NCBI GenBank assembly: GCA_949519155.1
Contig: CATIQU010000035.1
Location: 366,398 to 430,397, forward strand
DNA length: 64,000 nt
Reading direction: 5' to 3'
DNA from: Polaribacter sp. SA4-10
Lineage (GTDB): Bacteria; Bacteroidota; Bacteroidia; Flavobacteriales; Flavobacteriaceae
The position numbers and the translations under genes are program-made. Of this stretch, positions 35,548 to 43,504 are shown piece by piece; position 1 is the first letter of the stretch, and the number at the start of each line of letters is the position of its first letter. The notes beneath the pieces are model-generated. The model saw only the letters and a program-made list of their open reading frames with translations. It was not told the DNA's origin and made no database searches.

Positions 35548-36180
35548 ATGTTAAAGACTTCTACTACTTCTACCAAGAATTTCTTCGAAAATGCAGGGAA
35601 TACAGTGTCCATTTCTAAAGAGAGAACACAATTATTAGGCACCATTGCAGAAAACATTTCAAAAGAGTACCAGAAGAATGGAACTGTGAACTTAAATTTT
35701 ATTTGCACACACAATTCGAGAAGAAGTCAATTTGGACAAGTTTGGTCGTTTTTTGCTGCGGAATATTTCAATTTAAATATTCATGCATTTTCTGGTGGAA
35801 CAGAAGTCACAGCTTTTTTTAAAAATACGGTAAAAACTTTGGCGTCGGAAGGTTTTAATTTTGAGATTATCGATTTTTCGCATCAAAACCCGAAGTATGC
35901 TATTTCTTTTGAAGGAACTGATAAAACGATTTTCGGCTTTTCGAAGTTGTTTAATGATGCTCAGAACTTAAATCCATTTATTGCAATTACGACCTGTAAT
36001 AATGCTGATGAGAATTGTCCTTTTATTCCAACAGCAACCCATCGTTTTCATTTGCCTTTTGTGGATCCTAAGTTTTCTGATGAAACAGAAGCAGCTCACA
36101 AAACCTATGAAAAAACAAGTCAACAAATTGCTGGTGAGCTTTTTTTCATGTTTACCAAAGTAAGTGATCTTTTGGGTTAA
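35548..36180 (+). CDS. Low-molecular-weight protein tyrosine phosphatase / arsenate-reductase-like protein
   Basis: Cytosolic protein of 210 residues. It carries a CX5R phosphate-binding loop, ICTHNSRRSQ (Cys53, Arg59), at the end of the first beta-strand, as in LMW-PTP and thioredoxin-coupled arsenate reductases. NADENCPFIP and THRFHLPFVDP fit the LMW-PTP-like/ArsC family of Bacteroidota. The family is longer than classical LMW-PTP (about 150 residues) because of an N-terminal helical extension. No ars genes are nearby, so a phosphatase role is equally possible. Its stop overlaps the convergent PPK2 stop by three bases. Confidence 0.82.
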   Translation: MLKTSTTSTKNFFENAGNTVSISKERTQLLGTIAENISKEYQKNGTVNLNFICTHNSRRSQFGQVWSFFAAEYFNLNIHAFSGGTEVTAFFKNTVKTLASEGFNFEIIDFSHQNPKYAISFEGTDKTIFGFSKLFNDAQNLNPFIAITTCNNADENCPFIPTATHRFHLPFVDPKFSDETEAAHKTYEKTSQQIAGELFFMFTKVSDLLG

Positions 36181-36965
36181 ACTTCAATGCTCTTATCGTA
36201 GGGAATACTTTTTAGAATATGGTTGATCACATTGGCTCTTGCCTCTGTTTTCCGGTTTGCTTGAATAATTTTCCAAGGTGATGTAGCCGTATTTGTTTTG
36301 GTAAACATGGCTTTCTTGTAGATCGTATAATCATCCCAAAGTTCTTGAGCTCTTTCGTCTACAGGAGTCATTTTCCATTGTTTTAATGGATCACTTTTAA
36401 TATCTTCAAAACGTTTTGCCTGTTCTTTTTTTGAAATCGACATGTAAATCTTAACCAAATGAATCCCTGACTCTAAAATCATCTGCTCAAAATTATTCAC
36501 TTGATTCATAAAAACATCGTATTGTTTTTTTGTACAGAAGCCGTTCACAGGTTCAACTACTGCTCTATTGTACCAACTTCTATCAAATAAAACAATTTCT
36601 CCTGCTTTCGGAAATTGTTCTACATATCTTTGAAAATACCATTGTGTTTGCTCGTCTATTGTTGGTTTTTGCAACGCAACAATTCGCATGTGTCTTGGAT
36701 TTATTCTTTCTGTAACCCTTCGAATTGCGCCCCCTTTACCAGCTGCATCTCTACCTTGAAATAAAATAATAATTCGTTCATTTTTTTCAATTGCCCAGGT
36801 TTGTAGTCGAATTAACTCAGTTTGTAATTTGACTAGTTTTTTCTCATAATCTACATAACGTAAAGCTCTATCTGTGCTTATTGGCCCTTTAGATAATAAT
36901 GCTAAAAGTCCCTTGTTTGAGTTTAGTTTTTTTAAATCCGCATCTGTTAGTATCTTTTTCATCAT
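36177..36965 (-). CDS. PPK2-family polyphosphate kinase (copy 2 of a tandem pair)
   Basis: Polyphosphate:nucleotide phosphotransferase, 262 residues. Walker A is FQGRDAAGKGGAIRR, the lid module is RHMRIVALQKPT, and Walker B is EIVLFDRSWYNRAVVEPV; all are PPK2 hallmarks. PPK2 enzymes use polyP to phosphorylate NDP or NMP. Which nucleotide is used cannot be told from these motifs with certainty. The start overlaps the stop of the upstream PPK2 copy by one base, indicating translational coupling. A start one codon later (second Met) is also possible. Confidence 0.92.
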   Translation of the reverse strand: MMKKILTDADLKKLNSNKGLLALLSKGPISTDRALRYVDYEKKLVKLQTELIRLQTWAIEKNERIIILFQGRDAAGKGGAIRRVTERINPRHMRIVALQKPTIDEQTQWYFQRYVEQFPKAGEIVLFDRSWYNRAVVEPVNGFCTKKQYDVFMNQVNNFEQMILESGIHLVKIYMSISKKEQAKRFEDIKSDPLKQWKMTPVDERAQELWDDYTIYKKAMFTKTNTATSPWKIIQANRKTEARANVINHILKSIPYDKSIEV

Positions 36966-37825
36966 TAATCAATTTGGTCATTAGAACGAAAGTAACGCAT
37001 TACAACATTTGGATCTGGCGCTAATGTAGTAGCCACTGTTCCTTTATCATCATAATCGAATTTAGAAAGTACATGTCGAATTGCTTCTAATCTTGCAATC
37101 TTTTTATCATTCGTTTTGATAATAACCCAAGGGCTATAAGAAGTGTGGGTTTTACTAAACATTTCATCTTTGTAATCTGTGTAGGAGCCCCAAAGTTCCT
37201 GCCCTTTTTGATCCACAGGACTAAACTTCCATCGCTTCAAAGGGTTTGTTTTACGCGCCTCAAATCGTTTTAATTGTTCTTCTTTTGAGATCGAAAGCCA
37301 AAATTTAATAATAATAAGTCCGTCTTCATACATCATGTGTTCGTATTCTGGAACTTGTACCAAGAAATCTTTGTACTGTGCTTTGGTACAAAACCCCATG
37401 ACTGGCTCTACAACAGCTCTATTATACCAACTTCTATCAAAATAAACAATCTCTCCTGGATTGGGTAATTCTTTAATGTATCTTTGAAAATACCATTGGC
37501 CTTTTTCTACTTCTGTAGGCTTATTTAGAGCGACCAATCGGGACGACCTTGGATTCATATGCTCCATAAAACGTCGGATACTCCCTCCTTTTCCAGCAGC
37601 ATCTCTCCCTTCAAAAACAATGGCCACTCGTTTTTTATTTTTAGAAACCCATTGCTGAAGTTTCACCAATTCTATTTGTAGCAATCTCAACTCTTCATTG
37701 TACAAAATTCTTTTTTGTACTTTTTGAAAAGGTATTTTTTTATGTTCTAATACGTTTAATAAGTCTTTATTTGTTTCAAGATCCTCAAAATCAGCTAAAG
37801 ACAGTTTATTTTTTTGTGCAGACAT
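36965..37825 (-). CDS. PPK2-family polyphosphate kinase (copy 1 of a tandem pair)
   Basis: PPK2 homologue of 286 residues with Walker A FEGRDAAGKGGSIRRFMEH, lid RSSRLVALNKPTE and Walker B EIVYFDRSWYNRAVVEPVMG. It is clearly related to the following copy but diverged across its length, with an N-terminal extension and a C-terminal tail (about 265-286). Two tandem PPK2 genes may divide substrate preference, for example NDP versus NMP phosphorylation; this is inference. It is transcribed divergently from the LpxR-like gene. Confidence 0.92.
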   Translation of the reverse strand: MSAQKNKLSLADFEDLETNKDLLNVLEHKKIPFQKVQKRILYNEELRLLQIELVKLQQWVSKNKKRVAIVFEGRDAAGKGGSIRRFMEHMNPRSSRLVALNKPTEVEKGQWYFQRYIKELPNPGEIVYFDRSWYNRAVVEPVMGFCTKAQYKDFLVQVPEYEHMMYEDGLIIIKFWLSISKEEQLKRFEARKTNPLKRWKFSPVDQKGQELWGSYTDYKDEMFSKTHTSYSPWVIIKTNDKKIARLEAIRHVLSKFDYDDKGTVATTLAPDPNVVMRYFRSNDQID

Positions 37826-37903
37826 ATATGCGAATTAAAAGTCTAAAGTAATTCCTTTTTTTGATAAAATTGTTAAATAATACTCAATTTAAACAACAAT
37901 CTT

Positions 37904-37911
37904 TATATTTG
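37904..37911 (+). promoter_or_regulatory. -7 promoter box for the LpxR-like gene
   Basis: TATATTTG matches TAnnTTTG exactly and ends 8 bp before the start codon at 37920. No clear TTTG lies at the expected -33 distance. Confidence 0.5.
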
Positions 37912-37919
37912 AGTTCGCT

Positions 37920-38870
37920 ATGAAAACCGTTGTCACCTTTTTACTTCTCTTTTCGTTTCCGATTCTTTTTTCACAAGAAAGGTTGAGTAAAGAATTTTGC
38001 TTTAAAACAGATAACGATTTATATGTTTCCCCAAGTAAAGACCGCTATTACACAAATGGCATGTTTCTTACATTCAGATACTTATCTAAAAACACAAAAA
38101 ATAGACTAGAAAAAACTATTTTCGAATGGGAAGTTGGACATAAAATGTATTCCCCTTTTAAGTCCACAGTTTCCGATATCTCTATGCATGACAGACCTTT
38201 TGCGGCATACTTATATGGAAGTTTTGGCGGGCAACGTGTCTATAAAAAAAATAAAATATTAAGCCTAAAATTACAGTTAGGAATCATTGGACCCGCTGCT
38301 TTTGGAGAAGAATTACAAGGTTTTATACATACCTTTTTTAATTTTAAAAAGGCGGTTGGCTGGAAACATCAAATAAAAAGTGCTGTTGGAATAAATTTAA
38401 ATGCTTCTTACAGTCAACTTTTAATAAAAGATGCCACAAATCACTTTGATCTTACGTGGACGAATCACGCAAAGGCAGGAACAGTACTTACCAATTTTTC
38501 TACTGGTTTTTATACTAGAATCGGTATCCTTCCTTTACAAGGAATGATGAACTCTATTGCTTTTAATACAAGTATTAATAATAACAAAACGCAATACAAG
38601 AGAGAAAAAGAAGCTTTTTTTTATGTAAAAACAGCTGTCCTTTATACGGTATACGATGCAACTTTAGAAGGTAGTTTCCTCAACAAAGGAAGTGAAGTTA
38701 CCAATAAAATAATTCGGCATCATATAGGCTTAGAATTAGGAATAAGCGCTGCTTTTCATCGATTTAATCTTGGATACGCATACTTATATACTGGGAGAAA
38801 ATCTGAAGGATTGCGTTTTATAAATGGTAATTATTATGAGAGTATACAACTAAGTTACTTATTCAACTGA
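37920..38870 (+). CDS. LpxR-family outer-membrane lipid A deacylase (DUF2219)
   Basis: Outer-membrane beta-barrel of 316 residues with signal peptide (MKTVVTFLLLFSFPILFSQ). The segment FCFKTDNDLYVSPSKDRYYTNGMFLTF has the N/D, D and YTNG pattern of the LpxR family, which removes the 3'-acyloxyacyl chain of lipid A in known members. The C-terminus ends as a barrel strand (ESIQLSYLFN). The activity in this organism is unproven. Its 3' end overlaps the convergent helicase gene by 12 bp. Confidence 0.8.
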   Translation: MKTVVTFLLLFSFPILFSQERLSKEFCFKTDNDLYVSPSKDRYYTNGMFLTFRYLSKNTKNRLEKTIFEWEVGHKMYSPFKSTVSDISMHDRPFAAYLYGSFGGQRVYKKNKILSLKLQLGIIGPAAFGEELQGFIHTFFNFKKAVGWKHQIKSAVGINLNASYSQLLIKDATNHFDLTWTNHAKAGTVLTNFSTGFYTRIGILPLQGMMNSIAFNTSINNNKTQYKREKEAFFYVKTAVLYTVYDATLEGSFLNKGSEVTNKIIRHHIGLELGISAAFHRFNLGYAYLYTGRKSEGLRFINGNYYESIQLSYLFN

Positions 38871-40286
38871 GTCAAAACTCTCCTCCTTAAACCCAATCAA
38901 ATAGAGTTTTTCTTGAGCTCTAGTTATTGCAGTATAGAGCCATCTATAATAAATTACAGAAGGTCCTTCAGGCAAATAGGGTTGTTCTATAAAAACAGTT
39001 TTCCATTGTCCACCTTGCGATTTGTGGCAGGTAATCGCATAAGAAAATTTAATTTGTAGCGCATTGAAGTACTTATTACTTTTTATGGCTAAAAATTGCT
39101 TGTATTTCGATTTCTCATCGGCATAGTCTTCTTTTACAGCTTCATATAACTTATTAGATTCTTCATACGATAGGGATGGCGTTTCACTTGACAGCGTATC
39201 TAGCATCACCACGGTATCAAAAGGTTTCATGTTCGGATAATCAATCATCCTTATTTCTACTTCAGCAAATTTAAAACCATACAATTCTTTGATTTTTTTA
39301 ATTCGAACAACCTCACAGATGTCTCCATTGGCAATAAATCCAGCATCGGAAGTTTCGTCTAACCAGTAATAATTATTCTTTACAATCATCACGTAATCAC
39401 CTGTAGAAATCTCATTTTCTTGACCTCTTATCTGGTAACGAATCTGCTCATTGTATTGATTGGCTCTTTTATTGGATCTTACAATGAATGCAGTGTCTTC
39501 TACTCCATAATCATAGGCGGTTACTAAAGCGTCCTCAATATCATACCCATCTGATAAACGAACTATATCTGGAAATTTTAAATCAAATTTAAAGTCAATG
39601 GTGTTTTGTTGAATGTGTAACCTTAAAGATGTGGCATTTGCTAAAACTCCAGAGTTTTCGTGTTGCCGTGTGACTTCATCCAACTCAATTTCAACCACAT
39701 TTTTTTGATAATCCAATTCTAAAGTATCTGCAACTAGAGCTGGACTAATGTCTAGCTTTACAGGAGGAAGCTGTGCGGTATCGCCCACAAAAATTAGTTT
39801 ACAGTTTTTACCCGCATAAACATAGGAGATTAAATCATCTAATAATGAGGTGGCATCAAAGAGTTGACCATTTTGAGCTTTGTCTGGAATCATCGATGCT
39901 TCATCAACAATAAAAATAGTATCTGTATGCTTGTTGGGTTGCATTACAAAACGGACACCACCATTACTTTGCTTTTTTGGAAAATAAATTTTTTTATGAA
40001 TGGTAAAGGCCGGTTTTTTAGAATAGACGGCAATCACTTTGGCAGCTCTACCAGTTGGCGCCAATAAAACCGCTTTTTTTTCAGCTTTCCACAAACTATT
40101 AACAAGCGTACTTATTGTGGTAGTCTTACCAGTTCCTGCATATCCTTTTAATATAAAAATAGCACTTTTATCTTCCTCAAAAATAAAATGTGCCAACAAA
40201 CGAAATAAGGCACTCTGTTTGATAGTTAAAATAAAAGGAAATTTATTTACGATTTCTTTATAAAAATCGGCAGGTAAATTGATCAT
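38859..40286 (-). CDS. RecD-like ATP-dependent DNA helicase
   Basis: Superfamily 1B helicase of about 475 residues. Walker A is LKGYAGTGKTTTISTLV, Walker B is TIFIVDEASMI, then IFVGDTAQLPPV (motif III). The C-terminal UvrD_C_2-type motifs are ITCHKSQGGQWKTVFIE and WLYTAITRAQEKLYLIG. The open frame extends to 40340, but the ATG at 40286 (MINLPADFYKEI) is preferred because a -7 promoter box TATCTTTG lies at 40303-40310, between the two candidate starts. It lacks RecD N-terminal regions and RecBC partners are not adjacent, so it is a stand-alone RecD2/Dda-type helicase. Confidence 0.88.
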   Translation of the reverse strand: MINLPADFYKEIVNKFPFILTIKQSALFRLLAHFIFEEDKSAIFILKGYAGTGKTTTISTLVNSLWKAEKKAVLLAPTGRAAKVIAVYSKKPAFTIHKKIYFPKKQSNGGVRFVMQPNKHTDTIFIVDEASMIPDKAQNGQLFDATSLLDDLISYVYAGKNCKLIFVGDTAQLPPVKLDISPALVADTLELDYQKNVVEIELDEVTRQHENSGVLANATSLRLHIQQNTIDFKFDLKFPDIVRLSDGYDIEDALVTAYDYGVEDTAFIVRSNKRANQYNEQIRYQIRGQENEISTGDYVMIVKNNYYWLDETSDAGFIANGDICEVVRIKKIKELYGFKFAEVEIRMIDYPNMKPFDTVVMLDTLSSETPSLSYEESNKLYEAVKEDYADEKSKYKQFLAIKSNKYFNALQIKFSYAITCHKSQGGQWKTVFIEQPYLPEGPSVIYYRWLYTAITRAQEKLYLIGFKEESFDSVE

Positions 40287-40302
40287 AAATCTATTAAATG
40301 AC

Positions 40303-40310
40303 CAAAGATA
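40303..40310 (-). promoter_or_regulatory. -7 promoter box for the RecD-like helicase gene
   Basis: TATCTTTG on the minus strand fits TAnnTTTG and is 16 bp upstream of the ATG at 40286. It decides against the longer ORF start at 40340. Confidence 0.5.
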
Positions 40311-40353
40311 CATTGAATTTCGAATAAAAATTTTTATCAATGAAAAAAAATTG

Positions 40354-40361
40354 TAGATTTG
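40354..40361 (+). promoter_or_regulatory. -7 promoter box for the membrane protein/DUF3822/rsmD operon
   Basis: TAGATTTG matches TAnnTTTG and lies 30 bp upstream of the start at 40392. No convincing -33 element was seen. Confidence 0.4.
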
Positions 40362-40391
40362 CCGTAAGACTATAAAAAAACAAAATATCAG

Positions 40392-41141
40392 ATGGGATTA
40401 ATATTACAGATTTTAGCAGCGGTTTTAGTTGCAATTGTGCTAGCTATTGTGGTGGTTAAATTTTTACCTTTAAAATTCAGATGGATAGCTTCCTTGCTAC
40501 TATTACTTTGTACTGTTTTATTAGTATCAAAAATTTATAGTGGTATTATGGAGCCAATCAACTTTAACAAAGAAAAAATAGTTCGTTATGCGAAAGTAGT
40601 TGAGAAGTTAAAAATCATCAGAAATGCTGAAGTAAGATTTCACGAAGTAAATGGTGTTTATACTAAAAACCAAGATGCTCTAATTCAATTTATCGATTCT
40701 GCGCAACTTGCATTGACAGAAGTAAGAGATACAGTAGTAAGAGTTAATAAAGGAAGTAACAATACCTGGGATAAAATCATGGTAGACGTAGAAATGAGAA
40801 TCAAAGATACGATCGGCTATGAACCTGTTTCAAAGTACTTTAAAGATGTGGATTACAAATCCATGTTTATGGTTCCTGGTGTAGAAGGTAAAACATTTGA
40901 ATTACAAACTGGAGTTATCGAAAAATTCCAAGGTTTAATTGTACCAACCTTCGAAGCAAAAACTGAAAAGAAAGAAATTTTAAAGGGCTTAAATGCTTCT
41001 TTAGTGAAACTAGAGCTAGAAGCAAATGCAACAGATGAAATTAAGGGAAATTACGTTTCAGTAGGTTCATTAAACAAAGTAACTACTGGTGGAAACTGGC
41101 CTCCATTATACGATAAAAAAAGTGCAAAAAAAGACAATTAA
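40392..41141 (+). CDS. Membrane-anchored protein of unknown function
   Basis: Protein of 249 residues that I do not recognise as a named family. Two hydrophobic helices lie at about 4-23 and 31-47 (ILQILAAVLVAIVLAIVVV and WIASLLLLLCTVLLVSK). A soluble, mixed alpha/beta domain of about 200 residues follows, with motifs RYAKVVEKLKIIRNAEVRFHEVNGVYT and PGVEGKTFELQTGVIEKFQG. The segment NAEVRFHEVNGVYTKNQDAL recalls pilin-like or secreted scaffold helices, but this is weak. The gene overlaps the start of the DUF3822 gene, so the two are probably co-translated with rsmD. Conservation in Bacteroidota is inferred, not tested. Confidence 0.75.
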   Translation: MGLILQILAAVLVAIVLAIVVVKFLPLKFRWIASLLLLLCTVLLVSKIYSGIMEPINFNKEKIVRYAKVVEKLKIIRNAEVRFHEVNGVYTKNQDALIQFIDSAQLALTEVRDTVVRVNKGSNNTWDKIMVDVEMRIKDTIGYEPVSKYFKDVDYKSMFMVPGVEGKTFELQTGVIEKFQGLIVPTFEAKTEKKEILKGLNASLVKLELEANATDEIKGNYVSVGSLNKVTTGGNWPPLYDKKSAKKDN

Positions 41142-41940
41142 GACAACATTAGATAAATCTAATAACCATAAATTATCCATCCAATTTACATTGGATGGAT
41201 TTTCTTTTTGCATTACTAATTTAGATTCACAGGAAATAGTTCATTTTTGTGCTTATACATTCCCCAAAACATTAGAAACCCCAGAAAATTTAATTAATCA
41301 TTTTGAGACTATTTTTCAAGAAGACAATCATCTTCAAGAAGATTTTAAAGAAATTTTGGTCATTCACCAGAATAGCTTGTCAACACTAGTTCCGAACACA
41401 CTTTTTCTTGAAGAACATCTTAAAGAGTATTTAGATTTTAATATTAAGACTTTAGAGACTGACTTCTTTGCTTATGACAGTATTGATCAACTTGCTGCGA
41501 AAAACGTATATGTGCCCTTTGTGAATGTAAACAATTATTTATTTCAAAATTTTGGAGAGTTCGAGTATCAACATTCAATAACCGCTTTCATCAAAAAATT
41601 ACTTCAAACAACTACCAATAGCGAAAAAACGATGTTTGTTGACGTTTGGGAACGTCAGATTTCTGTTGTTGTTTTGGAAAACAAAAAAGTATTATTTTCG
41701 AATTCTTTTACCTTCACATCAAAGGAAGATTTCATTTATTATCTTCTTTTTACAGCAGAACAACTGGGATTAAACACCAATGAATTTCCTTTATTCTTTA
41801 CAGGAGATATTCTGGAAGAAACCGAAATTTATAAAATTGCTTATCAATACATTCGAAATGTAGATTTTTTACGAAGTAAGAATCCTATTTTCATGAATTC
41901 CAATTTTTCTAACCACACTCATTTTATACTACTAGGCTAA
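41122..41940 (+). CDS. DUF3822-family protein
   Basis: Protein of about 272 residues of the Bacteroidota family DUF3822 (LSIQFTLDGFSFCITN opening, then FVPFVNVNNYLF-like centre and MFVDVWERQISVVVLENKKVLFSNSF). The last segment looks like a beta-strand-rich ASKHA/actin-like fold, which is suggestive only. No ATG is available. I chose the GTG at 41122, which overlaps the previous gene by 20 bp; a GTG at 41089 is the longer alternative. It precedes rsmD by 4 bp, a recurrent gene neighbour. No function can be assigned. Confidence 0.78.
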   Translation: MQKKTIKTTLDKSNNHKLSIQFTLDGFSFCITNLDSQEIVHFCAYTFPKTLETPENLINHFETIFQEDNHLQEDFKEILVIHQNSLSTLVPNTLFLEEHLKEYLDFNIKTLETDFFAYDSIDQLAAKNVYVPFVNVNNYLFQNFGEFEYQHSITAFIKKLLQTTTNSEKTMFVDVWERQISVVVLENKKVLFSNSFTFTSKEDFIYYLLFTAEQLGLNTNEFPLFFTGDILEETEIYKIAYQYIRNVDFLRSKNPIFMNSNFSNHTHFILLG

Positions 41941-41944
41941 ATTT

Positions 41945-42481
41945 ATGCGCATTATATCAGGAAAACACAAAGGAAGGCGCTTAAAAGCACCTAAAAAATT
42001 ACCGGTACGACCAACCACCGATATGGCAAAAGAGTCTTTGTTTAATATTTTAAACAACACTTATTACTTTGATGCCATTCGTGTAATTGATTTATTTGCA
42101 GGCACAGGGAATATTAGTTTTGAATTTGCCTCTAGAGGTACAAAAGAAATTTACGCAGTTGATACTTTTTTTGGTTGCATTAAATACATAAATGAAACTG
42201 CAAAAGAATTGGATTTAGACATTAACGCATACAAGAATGATGTGTATACATTTCTAGAAAAAACAGCGCTTAAAGCCGATGTAATTTTCGCAGACCCTCC
42301 TTATGATTTTGAAGAGGAGCAATTTTTAAAAATTGCCGATTTGGTTTTTGAAAAAGAAATTTTACAAGATGAAGGCGTCTTAATAATAGAACATTCTAAG
42401 CATACCGATTTAACAAAACACGAAAAGCACTCTTATGACAAACGCTATGGAGGGAATGTCTTTAGCTTTTTTGAATACTAA
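41945..42481 (+). CDS. rsmD: 16S rRNA (guanine966-N2)-methyltransferase RsmD
   Basis: Methyltransferase of 178 residues acting on G966 of 16S rRNA in the 30S subunit. The N-terminus MRIISGKHKGRRLKAP and VRPTTDMAKESLFNIL are the family signature. SAM motif I is VIDLFAGTGNISFE (48-60) and the catalytic motif is DPPY (117-120). Length is normal. It lies 4 bp after the DUF3822 gene, and a bidirectional terminator follows at 42496. Confidence 0.95.
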   Translation: MRIISGKHKGRRLKAPKKLPVRPTTDMAKESLFNILNNTYYFDAIRVIDLFAGTGNISFEFASRGTKEIYAVDTFFGCIKYINETAKELDLDINAYKNDVYTFLEKTALKADVIFADPPYDFEEEQFLKIADLVFEKEILQDEGVLIIEHSKHTDLTKHEKHSYDKRYGGNVFSFFEY

Positions 42482-42495
42482 GAAAAGTAGGAATT

Positions 42496-42521
42496 AAAAA
42501 AACAGCTTTTGCTGTTTTTTT
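42496..42521. terminator. Bidirectional terminator between rsmD and the MoxR gene
   Basis: AAAAAAACAGC (42496-42506), loop TTTT, GCTGTTTTTTT (42511-42521). A-rich and T-rich flanks let it serve both converging transcripts. Confidence 0.85.
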
Positions 42522-42550
42522 AATGCTTATAAATGAACGAACTTCATTGA

Positions 42551-43504
42551 TTAGAACAAAGAAGTAATAATCTCTGAGAGAGAAACTCCTTCTGCTTCTG
42601 CTTTGTAATTTTTCACAATTCGATGTGATAAAATCGGAAGGGTAACGGCTTTTACATCTTCAATATCTGGAGAATACTTTCCATGCACTGCTGCGTGTGC
42701 TTTTGCCGCTAAAATTAAATTCTGAGAAGCTCTTGGCCCTGCACCCCAATCTAAATATTTTTTTACCAACGGTGTTGCTTCAACAGAGTTCGGTCTTGTT
42801 TTGCCAACTAATTTTACCGCATATTCGATGACATTGTCTGCAACTGGTATTTTTCTAATTAATTGCTGGATCGCAACAATTTCTTGTGCTGAAAACAATG
42901 AATTTACACGCTGAGTAATAGAAGATGTTGTGTTTTTCACAACAGCTACCTCCTCATCAAAAGTTGGGTATTCTAAGTTGATAGAAAACATAAATCGATC
43001 TAATTGTGCTTCTGGCAAAGGATACGTTCCTTCTTGCTCAATAGGGTTCTGAGTTGCAAGAACATAGAATGGTAAATCTAATTGATATTGATTTCCTGCA
43101 ATAGTAACAGAACGCTCTTGCATAGCTTCTAGTAAAGCTGCTTGTGTTTTTGGTGGGGTTCTATTGATTTCATCAGCAAGAATAATGTTTGAAAAAATAG
43201 GACCTTTTAAAAATTTAAATTTACGATTCTCATCTAAAATCTCACTTCCTAAAATATCTGAAGGCATTAAATCTGGTGTAAATTGAATTCTTTTAAAATT
43301 CAATCCTAAAGCATCTGAAACAGTATTTACTAAAAGTGTTTTTGCCAAACCCGGCACACCAATTAATAGCGAATGGCCTCCACAAAAAACAGACAGTAAA
43401 GTGAAATTAACAGCTTCACGCTGTCCAATAATTACTTTTCCAATTTCTTGTTTTAATTGATGGTATTTTTCTACTAAGTTATTTACTGCTGCAACTTCTG
43501 ACAT
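42551..43504 (-). CDS. MoxR-family AAA+ ATPase
   Basis: AAA+ ATPase of 317 residues. Walker A is IGVPGLAKTLLV (GLAKT form, normal for MoxR), Walker B is IILADEINRTPPKTQAALLEAMQE, sensor 1 is FYVLATQNPIEQEGTYPLPEAQLDRF, and sensor 2 is GAGPRASQNLILAAKA. MoxR proteins act as chaperones that load cofactors or help mature complexes, usually with von Willebrand A partners; none is in this window. It overlaps the SurA-like gene by one base (TAATG), so it is the last gene of the folding-factor operon. Confidence 0.92.
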   Translation of the reverse strand: MSEVAAVNNLVEKYHQLKQEIGKVIIGQREAVNFTLLSVFCGGHSLLIGVPGLAKTLLVNTVSDALGLNFKRIQFTPDLMPSDILGSEILDENRKFKFLKGPIFSNIILADEINRTPPKTQAALLEAMQERSVTIAGNQYQLDLPFYVLATQNPIEQEGTYPLPEAQLDRFMFSINLEYPTFDEEVAVVKNTTSSITQRVNSLFSAQEIVAIQQLIRKIPVADNVIEYAVKLVGKTRPNSVEATPLVKKYLDWGAGPRASQNLILAAKAHAAVHGKYSPDIEDVKAVTLPILSHRIVKNYKAEAEGVSLSEIITSLF

